Under the pieces are notes generated by a model that was not told the DNA's origin, ran no database searches, and saw only the letters and a list, made by a program, of their open reading frames with translations. This document shows, piece after piece, positions 26,980 through 35,992 of a stretch of 64,000 nucleotides of DNA. Every line of letters starts with the position of its first letter. Position 1 is the stretch's first letter. The stretch is taken from positions 1 through 64,000 of the forward strand of contig JALOOU010000006.1 of NCBI GenBank assembly GCA_025454255.1, given 5' to 3'. The DNA comes from Desulfobacterales bacterium (GTDB taxonomy: Bacteria; Desulfobacterota; Desulfobacteria; Desulfobacterales; SpSt-501). The position numbers were made by a program, and so were the translations under genes.

Positions 26980-27075
26980 ATGCGGCGATTCAGCCCCGGC
27001 CAGCTGCTCTTCGCGGCGGCCCTCGCGGCCCTCCTGCTCGGGGTGGCACTGACGCGCAGCCTCTATCCGTTCTGA
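26980..27075 (+). CDS. Putative 31-residue single-pass membrane peptide
   Basis: This short ORF is below the ORF-track cut-off. It encodes MRRFSPGQLLFAAALAALLL then GVALTRSLYPF: a positively charged start, one membrane helix and a short polar end, as in known small membrane proteins. It starts 11 bases after the lysC stop, with GAGG near the expected distance. High GC makes hydrophobic Ala/Leu ORFs easy by chance, so conservation would be needed to confirm it. Confidence 0.4.
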   Translation: MRRFSPGQLLFAAALAALLLGVALTRSLYPF

Positions 27076-27089
27076 CGCACCGATCCGGT

Positions 27090-27791
27090 TTAGTAGCAGT
27101 GGTATTTGGCGCCGACCGCAAAACGGCGGCTGCGCGGCTGGCACCATTTGACATCCGCCACCACGTTGGAGCGCAGGTACTCCGGCGCCGCCTCCCCCGC
27201 CCCGGCCGCTGCCCCTTCCAGCCGGATCAGCAGCGTTGCGCCGGCGGCCACCGGGTGCGTCGTTTCAAAATTGCAGCCGGCCGGGCTGCAGTTGAGCATC
27301 CGCGCCGCCACCGAGCCGCTCTTGTTGAAATAGGCCCAGGCAACGATGAAATCGCAGGCCTGGCGCAGCTCCCGGCGCCGCTCGTGGGGGTAGTTCACGC
27401 CGGACCGGGAGACATAGCGGATCCCCGCAAGCACCGTCTCGATGGCGTGGATCAGCTCCTGGCTGCCGACATCTTTGAAGCAGTACCCGTCGGCGCCCGC
27501 CTCCAGCGCCGCCCGAATGGTGTGGTCCGATTCGAGAATGGTCAGGACCAGTATTTTCGCCGCCACGCTGCCGGAGAGCTCGGGCAGCACCGCATACCCG
27601 CTGCCCCCCGGGAGCCTGAGATCCAGCAGCACCAAATCGGCGGGGACCTCCTTGGCGACCCGCAGCGCCTCCGCCCCGCTGCTCGCCTCCGCCACCACCT
27701 CCAGGTGCGCCTGCGCGTTGATCAGCTCCTTCAGCGCGGCGCGATAAAGATCGTTGTCCTCGACGATGATGAGTCTCTTTTTCGATTCCAT
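27090..27791 (-). CDS. Response regulator: receiver domain plus C-terminal PilZ-like domain
   Basis: This is a 233-residue two-component output protein. The receiver domain (residues 5-120) has IIVEDND (acidic pocket), VLLDLRLPGG (phospho-acceptor aspartate), LTILESD and the K in CFKDVG, closest to the NarL/FixJ subgroup. Instead of a LuxR helix-turn-helix, the C-terminus (about 140-233) reads RRELRQACDFIVAWAYF then a beta-rich segment with GCNFETTHPVAAGATLLIRL, resembling PilZ domains. PilZ would bind c-di-GMP, but the RxxxR signature is imperfect (RRRELR) and DxSxxG is replaced by NCSPAG. ATG 27791 begins the canonical receiver; it follows the kinase gene by 46 bases. Confidence 0.7.
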   Translation of the reverse strand: MESKKRLIIVEDNDLYRAALKELINAQAHLEVVAEASSGAEALRVAKEVPADLVLLDLRLPGGSGYAVLPELSGSVAAKILVLTILESDHTIRAALEAGADGYCFKDVGSQELIHAIETVLAGIRYVSRSGVNYPHERRRELRQACDFIVAWAYFNKSGSVAARMLNCSPAGCNFETTHPVAAGATLLIRLEGAAAGAGEAAPEYLRSNVVADVKWCQPRSRRFAVGAKYHCY

Positions 27792-27837
27792 CGGCTCCCC
27801 GCTAAGTGCGTGGCGGCCCCACGCGACGCCTGCCGGT

Positions 27838-29055
27838 TCAAGGCGAAACGGACGGCGCATCGGACAACGGAAAGGTGAAACGAACGCTCGTGCCCGTCCC
27901 GGGCAGCGAGTTCACGCAGAACGACCCCCCGATGATTTCGACCCGCTCGCGCATGCTCTTCAGGCCGAAGCCGCTCATGCGGTCTGCGCGGCGGCTGACC
28001 TCGCTGAAATCGAAACCGCGGCCGTTGTCCTCCACCTCCACCACCAGCTCACGGCCGAATTTTTTGAGCCGAACGAAAATCGCATCGGCGCCGCTGTGCA
28101 TGGCGGCATTGTTCAGCGCCTCCTGGATGACGCGGTAGACCACGATTTTGAGCACCTCCGGCACGTCCGGCTCCGCGACGTCGATCTGCCGGATGATTCG
28201 AATGTGGCCGTGGCGCTGTCCGAATTGGCGGATGTGCCAGTCGACGGTCGGCAGCAGCCCCCGGTCATCGATGATCTCCGGCCGCAGGTTCGCGGACATC
28301 CGCTTGCACTCTTTGATGGTGTCCGCCAGATGCGAAATGGCCTTCTTCAGGCTGGCGCCCGCGGCCTCCGGGTTCTCGGCCATTTTCGCAGCGGCCGACT
28401 CCAGGGAGAACTTGATCGCCGCTAGATTTCCCCCGATGCTGTCGTGCAGCTCGCGGGAGACCGCCTTGCGGTCGGCCTCCAGGGCTTCGATGCTCTTGCG
28501 CGAGAACTCCTTCAGCCGGTGTTGCGACTCGCGCAGCTCCAGCTCCAGCTTTTTCAGGGTGGAGATGTCCTTGGTGATCGTGGCCACGAATTCGATCCGG
28601 CCGCTCTCGTCCGTCAGGGGAAAGGCCGTCAGCAGCGTGGGGAAAACCCGGCCGTACTTGTCGACCCGGTACCCCTCCCAGTTGCGCACCTCGCGGCCCT
28701 CCAGGCATTGCTGGCGCAGCTGCCAGGCCAGTTGATAGCGCTCCGGCAGCATCAGCAGTTTGATCGACCGGCCGATCAGCTCTTCCCGGCTCCAGCCGTA
28801 GGATTTCTCCGCCTCCCGGTTCATCTCGATGATGGTCCCGGACAGGTCCTCGATGAGAATCGCATCGGCGGCGTCCCGAAACACCCGCGAGAGCTGGTGC
28901 AGCTTGGCGTGGAAGCTCTCGCGCGCGCAAATCTCATCCTCCAGCCTCCTCACCGCCGCCTCGAGCGCGACCGTGCGCTCCTGCGCCGGCGGCTCCTGGC
29001 CGGCCGCGGGCCCGTGGCGAGCCCCCCCGGGTGTGATGCGCTCGGCCGCGGACAT
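27838..29055 (-). CDS. PAS sensor histidine kinase, HisKA_3 (NarX/DegS) class
   Basis: This is a 405-residue soluble kinase with no membrane segment. A short coiled coil (30-55) leads to a PAS domain (about 55-180: DAADAILIEDLSGTIIEMNR, ending in the PAC-like FVATITKDIS), then a HisKA_3 dimerisation domain with the phospho-acceptor in VSRELHDSIGGNLAAI. The HATPase_c domain follows (VIQEALNNAAMHSGA, VEDNGRGF, GFGLKSMRERVEIIGG). It presumably phosphorylates the receiver-PilZ-like protein encoded next. The uspA gene lies 9 bases upstream of its start. Confidence 0.9.
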   Translation of the reverse strand: MSAAERITPGGARHGPAAGQEPPAQERTVALEAAVRRLEDEICARESFHAKLHQLSRVFRDAADAILIEDLSGTIIEMNREAEKSYGWSREELIGRSIKLLMLPERYQLAWQLRQQCLEGREVRNWEGYRVDKYGRVFPTLLTAFPLTDESGRIEFVATITKDISTLKKLELELRESQHRLKEFSRKSIEALEADRKAVSRELHDSIGGNLAAIKFSLESAAAKMAENPEAAGASLKKAISHLADTIKECKRMSANLRPEIIDDRGLLPTVDWHIRQFGQRHGHIRIIRQIDVAEPDVPEVLKIVVYRVIQEALNNAAMHSGADAIFVRLKKFGRELVVEVEDNGRGFDFSEVSRRADRMSGFGLKSMRERVEIIGGSFCVNSLPGTGTSVRFTFPLSDAPSVSP

Positions 29056-29064
29056 GTTTCCCGC

Positions 29065-29502
29065 TCAGCGGACCACCAGCACCGGCAACCGCGAATGGGT
29101 CAACACCTTCTGGGTCTCGCTGCCGAGCAGCAGGCTGGCGACGCCCTTGCGGCCATGGGAGGCCATCAGGATCAGGTCGCAGCCGTGCGCCTCCGCCGCC
29201 GCGACGATCGACGCATGGGGCTGATCGCCGGTCTCGCAGAGGGTCTCGCACGGAACCCCGGCGTCGGCCGCCGCCTTTGCGACAAATGCCAGGTTCCGCT
29301 CGGCCTCCTGTTTGTGATGACGGGCCGACTCCTCTTTGAGCTGCTCGGTGATCTCGGTCATGTAGAGAAAATATTTCTGCGTCGGGACCACGCATACGCC
29401 GGTGACCTTCGCCCCTATGCTCTTGGCGAACCGCACCCCTTTGCGAATGGCCACCTGCGAAAGATCCGAACCGTCCGTCGGCAACAAAATATGCTTGAAC
29501 AT
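29065..29502 (-). CDS. Universal stress protein, UspA family
   Basis: This is a 145-residue single Usp domain. MFKHILLPTDGS opens the Rossmann-like fold, and the ATP-binding signature appears as SHGRKGVASLLLGSETQKVL (G-2x-G-9x-G-S/T). It is likely an ATP-binding stress regulator in the cytoplasm. AAGGAGG precedes the ATG. It is immediately upstream of the histidine kinase gene and probably co-transcribed. Confidence 0.9.
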   Translation of the reverse strand: MFKHILLPTDGSDLSQVAIRKGVRFAKSIGAKVTGVCVVPTQKYFLYMTEITEQLKEESARHHKQEAERNLAFVAKAAADAGVPCETLCETGDQPHASIVAAAEAHGCDLILMASHGRKGVASLLLGSETQKVLTHSRLPVLVVR

Positions 29503-29553
29503 CTCCGCCTCCTTGCTGTTAGCGTGAACGTTTCGCCCGCCGGGCCGGCCCCC

Positions 29554-29841
29554 TCAGTCGACCCGCTCCCAGTTGGCCTCGAAAGTGTTGTCGTGCAGCG
29601 AGTAAGCGTAGCCCAGCATCTTGCCGAAACCGGGGGGCTGGTTTTCCTTGACCCGCCAGTAGCACAGGTAGATGGCCGGAATCGCGCGGTACTCCCCCGT
29701 CGGCGGATCCTCGCTGGTGTTGAGCCAGATCTCCCGTTTTTCGATGACCCGCCACAGAGTACCGTATTTCCTGCTGCGCACCGTGTCGCCGACTCTCGGC
29801 AGCTGCTTTTCGCGGATGACCTCGTTGTGGGTCTCGATCAT
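29554..29841 (-). CDS. Hypothetical 95-residue protein
   Basis: It is a soluble, aromatic-rich protein with no recognised domain. It contains VGDTVRSRKYGTLWRVIEKR, a beta-barrel-like segment reminiscent of SH3/KOW folds, and a C-terminal LHDNTFEANWERVD. An excellent AAAGGAGG six bases before ATG 29841 decides the start over an in-frame ATG ten codons upstream. It is about 50 bases upstream of uspA on the same strand and could lead the uspA-kinase-regulator unit. The function is unknown. Confidence 0.7.
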   Translation of the reverse strand: MIETHNEVIREKQLPRVGDTVRSRKYGTLWRVIEKREIWLNTSEDPPTGEYRAIPAIYLCYWRVKENQPPGFGKMLGYAYSLHDNTFEANWERVD

Positions 29842-30148
29842 GGCAGCCTCCTTTCTCCCGAATTTTGCCATGCTTTCTTTTCCAACAATTCAGATTGCTT
29901 GTCCATAAGGGGATCACCTTATTTGTGAAGGACGAATGCTTGGCACCATGGTTTTTTCCCGATGCCCCCCGCTTGTCGGGCGCCAGCACCATCCAAATTC
30001 TGCAAACCCTTGCATCCATGGCCCGACAACCTAAGATGCCGCAACGAGGTCCACTTCCAGCGCCACCCATCGGCCAAGAGAAGCGTCCGGGCATGAAAGG
30101 CTCCGGCCGCCGCCGACGGGTCTGACCCGCCCAGGTTAGCTGTGGGGG
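29842..30148. other. Intergenic region before the rearrangement scar
   Basis: It is locally AT-richer on the left, with the dyad ATAAGG-N6-CCTTAT at 29905-29922, a possible operator for the gene at 29554-29841. Otherwise no gene or family-like ORF is seen. Confidence 0.5.
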
Positions 30149-30164
30149 TGGCTGTCGGACGGGT
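30148..30164 (+). repeat. 17-bp direct repeat, copy 1
   Basis: GTGGCTGTCGGACGGGT occurs here and at 30759-30775 in the same orientation. This copy sits at the beginning of the MFS fragment. Confidence 0.7.
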
Positions 30165-30235
30165 TCTATCTCTCCGCCAACCTCTTCGGCCTGAGCCTCT
30201 CCGCCATTCCGGCGATCATGGCGGCCGCCCCGAAG
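30149..30235 (+). pseudogene. Fragment of an MFS transporter gene
   Basis: In one plus-strand frame the DNA reads GFYLSANLFGLSLSAIPAIMAAA, which aligns with GFYLSAVLFGLSAWSIPTIMAAA of the intact MFS transporter at 32410-33672 (17 of 23 residues identical, with long runs of identical bases such as TATCTCTCCGCC and CTCTTCGGCCTGAGC). Only about 28 codons of a roughly 420-codon gene remain. It lies head-on to the truncated MmgE/PrpD gene and in the opposite orientation to its intact paralogue, so it is a relic of a related transporter gene. Confidence 0.7.
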
Positions 30236-30708
30236 CCGCACCAGCGGCCGGTCGAGAAGGTCTACAGGGTGGCGGGGTTGCGCGCGGCAGCGGCCCGCAC
30301 GGAGACCTCATACCCGATCACGAGTGCGGCCAGCAGGTCGCGGCCGCCGGAGTTCAGGGATTGGCCCACGGCCAGCGCCGCGGGAATGAGGGCGGCCCCC
30401 GGGTGCCCGCCGGCGGCGCGGTGTCCGTCGTCCAGGTCCAGGGCGCTGCCGGCGGCCGCATTGCAGAAAGCGGCGCCTGCCGGCGAGAGGCGCTCCCGGG
30501 TCAACCAGACGTCGGACGGTCCGCCGGGGAAAAAACGGCGCGCGAACCCCCGCGCCGCCTGCGCGGACGCCTGGTGGAAACCCGCCATGGCCGCGCCCAG
30601 CAGGTCCAGCAGGCACCCGGCTCCGCGGTCCAGCGCCGCCTCCGGGAGGTCCTTCGCCCGCAGGGCGCATACCCTCCGCGCAACCTGTTCCACCGTGGTG
30701 GTTTCCAT
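30226..30708 (-). pseudogene. Truncated MmgE/PrpD family protein (N-terminal third)
   Basis: Intact MmgE/PrpD enzymes (2-methylcitrate dehydratase and relatives) have about 450 residues. Here an N-terminal part of 148 codons is present (METTTVEQVARRVCALRAKD, LLDLLGAAMAGFHQA, AALVIGYEVSVRA) and then a TAG at 30262-30264. Homology continues beyond the stop as TFSTGRWCGFGAA, the family's substrate-binding segment, and ends at the junction with the MFS fragment. So there is both a nonsense codon and a deletion of the C-terminal two thirds. GAAGGAGC before the ATG and a 26-base distance to the amidase stop show that it was the last gene of that operon. Confidence 0.8.
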
Positions 30709-30734
30709 GCATGCTCCTTCAAACGGATGGCAGA

Positions 30735-32203
<1,469 letters not shown>

Positions 32204-32207
<4 letters not shown>

Positions 32208-32395
32208 CGATCGTTTTCTCCTGTCGGGCGAAACGCATGCGCCGGCTCGGGCTCCCGTTGATCGAAACTGCCCAGCTCCTCGAGGCTGGCCGCGACGCCG
32301 GCCGCCTTGAGCGCGAGGGCCGCGGGATCCGTGCCGCGCGGCAGGCCGTAGAGGGGGATTTCCAGGCGCAGGGGCAGGTCGTCGGGGTGTGCCAT
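32204..32395 (-). CDS. AtzG-like (DUF4089-type) small amidase subunit
   Basis: This 63-residue protein is missing from the ORF track because a longer overlapping frame was listed. It reads MAHPDDLPLRLEIPLYGLPR and ends EPEPAHAFRP followed by a short tail; AtzG/DUF4089 proteins end in a similar E-P-A-P-x-F-R-P motif that inserts into the partner amidase, by analogy with GatC and GatA. AGGAG lies before the ATG and the stop overlaps the amidase start (ATGA). The sequence is short and the first helix is divergent, so the family call leans on position and the C-terminal motif. Confidence 0.65.
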
Positions 32396-32409
32396 GTGAA
32401 CTCCTGTGA

Positions 32410-33672
32410 TCAGCTGGTGCCGGAATCTGTTTGCAGGCCGGCCGGCTTTTTCAGAAACAGGGAAGCCGCCGTCCCCGCGAGCGAGATCCCCGCCGCCACG
32501 AGAAACGGCAGCGTGAAGGAGCCGCTGAGGTCGGCCAGGTAGCCCCCGAACGCGGGCGCCAGCGCCTGGCCGATCCCGAAGAAGAGCGTGATGAACCCGA
32601 GGCCTGCGGGCGCCAGTCGCGGGCCGACGAAATCCCCCGCGGCCGCCGCCATGATGGTCGGGATGCTCCAGGCGCTCAGGCCGAAGAGGACGGCGGAGAG
32701 ATAAAAACCGGGGGGCGCTTTGACCAGGGCGAAGACGGCGTAGGCGGCCGCCAGCACGAAATAGGCCAGCGCCGCGCCGCGGCTGCGGCCGAGGCGGTCG
32801 GAGATCGCGCCCCAGATCACGCCGCAGAAGGTGCTGAGCGCGCCCACCATGGCCCACAGCCCGCCGGCATAGGCCGGGGTGGCGCCCATCTCCTTCACGA
32901 GGTAGGCGGCGAAAAAGGTCATGTAGATGATGTAGGAGGCGCCGTAGAAGAAATAGACCAGGCCCAGGTACCACACCGCGCCTTTGCGATAGACGCTGGA
33001 CCACTGCAGGGCGGAGACCTTGGGCCCGGCGGGGCCTGCGGGCAGCGCGGCGGTGTTCTGGGCCCCGACGGGCGCAAGCCCCTTCTCCTCCGGCCGGCTG
33101 CGGACCAAAACACACACGACGGCGGCGATCACCAGCGCGATGCCCCCCAGGATGAACCACGCGTGGCGCCAGCCCTCCGCCCCGTAGGCGGTGAGAATCG
33201 GGGGCACCAGCAGCCCGGAGATGAGGGTGCCGGCGCCGATCCCCCCGGAGACGATGCCGGTGGCGAACCCCCTGCGGTTCATGGCGAACCAGGCCGACCC
33301 CAAGGCCATGGCGGGGACGTAGGCGGCCCCGTTGCCCAGGCCGGTCAGAAAGCGCATGCCGAGGGCGAAATGGAAGGAGTGCGCCAGGCCGGTCAGGATG
33401 AGGGTGGCGCCCAGCAGGACGAGGGCCAGGGTGATGACGATGCGCGTGCCGAAACGGGCCGCGAGAAACCCCCCGATGATGGCCATGCTCAGGTAGCCGA
33501 CGAAATTGCCGGTGCCGAGCAGGCCCAGCTGGGTGTAGTCGAAGGAGAGCCCGTCCTTCATGGCCGGCAGCAGCAGCGTGTAGGCCATGCGCCCGAAGCC
33601 GTGGGCGGCGATGGTCGTCAGCATGCCCATGAAGATGACGATCCAGCCGTAGTGGAGGTTGCCAGGCTTCAT
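32410..33672 (-). CDS. MFS transporter, YbfB/YjiJ or OFA-like
   Basis: This is a 420-residue inner-membrane transporter with twelve hydrophobic segments. The opening HYGWIVIFMGMLTTIAAHGFGRMAY with GFGRMAYTLLLPAM is typical of YbfB/YjiJ-type MFS proteins. GFATGIVSGGIGAGTL and the central cytoplasmic loop near residue 200 are visible. It is the first gene of the MFS-atzG-amidase-mmgE' unit and so may import an amide substrate (inference). ATG 33672 is chosen because the upstream extension is Pro/Gly-rich and not membrane-like; the ribosome binding site is weak. Confidence 0.82.
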   Translation of the reverse strand: MKPGNLHYGWIVIFMGMLTTIAAHGFGRMAYTLLLPAMKDGLSFDYTQLGLLGTGNFVGYLSMAIIGGFLAARFGTRIVITLALVLLGATLILTGLAHSFHFALGMRFLTGLGNGAAYVPAMALGSAWFAMNRRGFATGIVSGGIGAGTLISGLLVPPILTAYGAEGWRHAWFILGGIALVIAAVVCVLVRSRPEEKGLAPVGAQNTAALPAGPAGPKVSALQWSSVYRKGAVWYLGLVYFFYGASYIIYMTFFAAYLVKEMGATPAYAGGLWAMVGALSTFCGVIWGAISDRLGRSRGAALAYFVLAAAYAVFALVKAPPGFYLSAVLFGLSAWSIPTIMAAAAGDFVGPRLAPAGLGFITLFFGIGQALAPAFGGYLADLSGSFTLPFLVAAGISLAGTAASLFLKKPAGLQTDSGTS

Positions 33673-33760
33673 CGCATCCGTCTTTCCGTGGGCGGCCGGC
33701 GGGGGGCCGGCGCCCGTTGGGGGTGGCCCCGTCCGTCGGAGGCCATTGCGCATCTTCCGG

Positions 33761-35059
33761 TCAATCCGGAAGCAGGTCGTAGAAGTAGCGCATCACGTCC
33801 GAGCGCGTGACGATGCCGATCAACTGCCCGTTGTCCACCACCGGCAGGCGGCCCACGTCGTGCTTGACCATGATCTGCGCGGCCTGCATCGGGCTCTTGC
33901 CCGGCTCGATCGTGCGCACCTCGGCCGACATGTAGGCCTTGACCGGCGAGTCGAGCTGGGACTCCTTGCGCACCCGCCTGAAATCGCGGCGCGAGATCAT
34001 GCCCACGATCCGGCCCTCGTCGATGACGGGAAGCCCCGTGATGCCCTTCTGGCGCAGGAGCATGGCCACCTCCGCCATGCGGGCGGCCGGGCCGACCGAG
34101 CTGACCGGAAAGGACATGAGGTCGCTCACCTGCACCGACGCCTGCTGGTTGCCCTGGATCAGCTCCAGGATCCATTGCTCCACGGCGTCCGGGTGGGCGC
34201 CCTTGATCTGGGCCGCGCCGGCCCGGGGGTGGCCGCCCCCGCCCATGCTGCGCATGACCGCCCCCACGTCGAGCGCCTCCGAGAGGCTGCGGCCGATGAC
34301 CATGCAGCGGCCCTTGGCGGGGTCGGAAAAAACCCCGAAGGCGGCATCGACGTTGAGGATCTCCGTGTACATGCGCACCACCACCGCCAGGTTGTCGATG
34401 TGGCCGTCGACGGCCAGCTTGTTGATGCTGATGCGGTGCCCCTTGACCTTGGTGCGCCGTGCGTGCTGGAGCATCCGAAAGAGGATCGCCTTGTGTTTCT
34501 CGCTGTAGGCCGGCTTGAGAAAGGTGTTCAGGATGTTGAGGTCCGCCCGGCGTTCGAGCAGCCACCCCGCCGCGTGGGCATCGGCGGCGGTGGTGGCCGG
34601 AAAGGTGAGGTTGCCGGTGTCCTCGTAGATGCCGGCCAAGAGCAGGGTCGCCTGCATGGGGGTGAGCTGCCGGCGCTTGCGCTTGAGCTCGCGCACCAGC
34701 AGGGTGGTCGTCGCCCCGACCGCTTCCCGGCAGCCTCCGGCGGCGGCGATCGACCCCTTCTCGAGGTGGTGGTCCCAGACCAGGATCTCGAGCCCCTTGC
34801 GCTCCTTGAGCGCCTCCATCCGGTCCAGACGGCTCCAGCTGCCGGCGTCGACGACGATGAGCCGGCTCACCGCCCCCAGGTCCACCTCGGCCGGCGTGTG
34901 CGTCGGGAAGAGCTCCTTGTGGATGGACAGGAAGGCCTTGACGTTGGGGTTGAGGGTCTTAGGCAGAACGGCCAGTGCGCCCGGAAACAGCAGGGTGGCG
35001 GCAATGACCGAAGCGAAGGCGTCGAAGTCGGCGTTCTTGTGGGTCGTGGCGATCTGCAT
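33761..35059 (-). CDS. DHH-family phosphoesterase with tandem CBS domains
   Basis: This is a 432-residue cytoplasmic protein. The DHH domain (1-160) has THKNADFDAFAS, VVDAGSW and VWDHH (Mn-binding motifs), and DHHA1 (about 200-305) contains GGGGHPRAGAAQI. Two CBS repeats follow (about 318-370 and 375-432: GITGLPVIDEGRIVGMISRR, DVGRLPVVDNGQLIGIVTRS). In deltaproteobacteria this architecture normally continues into an A-adding/poly(A)-polymerase nucleotidyltransferase domain (total roughly 880 residues); here it stops cleanly after the CBS pair. It is therefore a stand-alone nanoRNase-like or regulatory form. The CBS pair probably binds an adenine nucleotide. Confidence 0.85.
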   Translation of the reverse strand: MQIATTHKNADFDAFASVIAATLLFPGALAVLPKTLNPNVKAFLSIHKELFPTHTPAEVDLGAVSRLIVVDAGSWSRLDRMEALKERKGLEILVWDHHLEKGSIAAAGGCREAVGATTTLLVRELKRKRRQLTPMQATLLLAGIYEDTGNLTFPATTAADAHAAGWLLERRADLNILNTFLKPAYSEKHKAILFRMLQHARRTKVKGHRISINKLAVDGHIDNLAVVVRMYTEILNVDAAFGVFSDPAKGRCMVIGRSLSEALDVGAVMRSMGGGGHPRAGAAQIKGAHPDAVEQWILELIQGNQQASVQVSDLMSFPVSSVGPAARMAEVAMLLRQKGITGLPVIDEGRIVGMISRRDFRRVRKESQLDSPVKAYMSAEVRTIEPGKSPMQAAQIMVKHDVGRLPVVDNGQLIGIVTRSDVMRYFYDLLPD

Positions 35060-35417
35060 CCAACATGAGCTCCCGAGGTCGGCCGGGCGCAGGCAGGTCC
35101 CCTGCGCACGCAAGGGCGAAGCTTACCACAGGCGCCGTGCGGCATTCAAGGGCCGGCAGCAGCCGGGGGGGCCACCCGGCACTGGCGGGCGGTTGACAGC
35201 CGGAGGATGTTGGATAATAGTGGGCTGCCGGCCTCGCCCGGGCCGCCCGCCGCGGCAACCGCCCGGCCGGTGCTGCGGCCCGGCGCGCAGTTCGACGCCG
35301 GCGTCCGCATGCGGGTCGCCGCGGCCGTTGCGGGGACCGAAAAAGGCAGGCAGCACCGAAAGGGTTTCCGGCAATGGCCGGGAGGGTGCCCGGGGAGGAG
35401 CCGCTGAGGAAACGCGT
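35060..35417. other. Divergent intergenic region with candidate ACT-gene promoter
   Basis: No gene is visible. A promoter-like TTGACA lies at 35193. The rest is unremarkable GC-rich DNA. Confidence 0.5.
35193..35220 (+). promoter_or_regulatory. Candidate promoter for the ACT-PFL genes
   Basis: TTGACA is followed after 16 bases by TAATAG (GATAAT two bases earlier gives too short a spacer). This gives a leader of about 190 nt. Confidence 0.4.
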
Positions 35418-35972
35418 ATGAGCAAGGCCATCCTGTCGGTGTTGGGGCGCGACCGCCCCGGGATCGTTGCCGCCGTCTCGCGCGCGCTGTGCGAGCAGAG
35501 CTGCAACATCGAGAACGTCAGCCAGACCATGCTGCAGAACGAGTTTGCCGGCATTTTCATCGTCTCCATGCCGAACGGGATGGGCGCCGGCGAGCTGCAC
35601 CGGGGTCTCGAGGCGCGCCTGCTGCCCCTGGCCCTGACGGTGCTCACCAAGCCCTGCGAGGCCGGGGAGGAGGCCTGCACCGCCAAAGCATGCGAGCCCT
35701 TCGTGATCACCACGCGCGGCCCGGACCGCAAGGGGCTCGTGGCCGACATCTCGGAGGTGATCGCCCGGCACGGGGTCAACATCACCCGCCTGCAGGCGGT
35801 CTTCAAGGGCGGCGAGGATCCCGGCGACAACATCATGATCTACGAGGTGGATGTGCCCAAGAGCGTCGACGCGCAGGCGCTGGCGGCGGACCTGCGCGAC
35901 CGGGCCGCGGCGCTGCGGCTGGACCTGATCTTTCAGCACCGCAACATCTTCGAGGCCCTGCACCGCATCTGA
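35418..35972 (+). CDS. Double ACT-domain regulatory protein (GcvR-like)
   Basis: This is a 184-residue protein made of two ACT domains: residues 1-80 (LSVLGRDRPGIVAAVSRAL) and 92-178 (FVITTRGPDRKGLVADISEVI). ACT domains bind amino acids or similar ligands. Architecture matches GcvR-type regulators and the small ACT proteins usually encoded next to PFL-family genes. TGAGGA precedes the ATG. It is 20 bases upstream of the PFL gene, so the two are almost certainly co-expressed. Confidence 0.85.
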   Translation: MSKAILSVLGRDRPGIVAAVSRALCEQSCNIENVSQTMLQNEFAGIFIVSMPNGMGAGELHRGLEARLLPLALTVLTKPCEAGEEACTAKACEPFVITTRGPDRKGLVADISEVIARHGVNITRLQAVFKGGEDPGDNIMIYEVDVPKSVDAQALAADLRDRAAALRLDLIFQHRNIFEALHRI

Positions 35973-35992
35973 GCCGAGGAGGAAGCGCCGCC

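Noticed and set aside
29865-30125. 86-codon ORF before the scar
   Set aside because: No homology recognised, no Shine-Dalgarno, and codon usage unlike the neighbouring genes.
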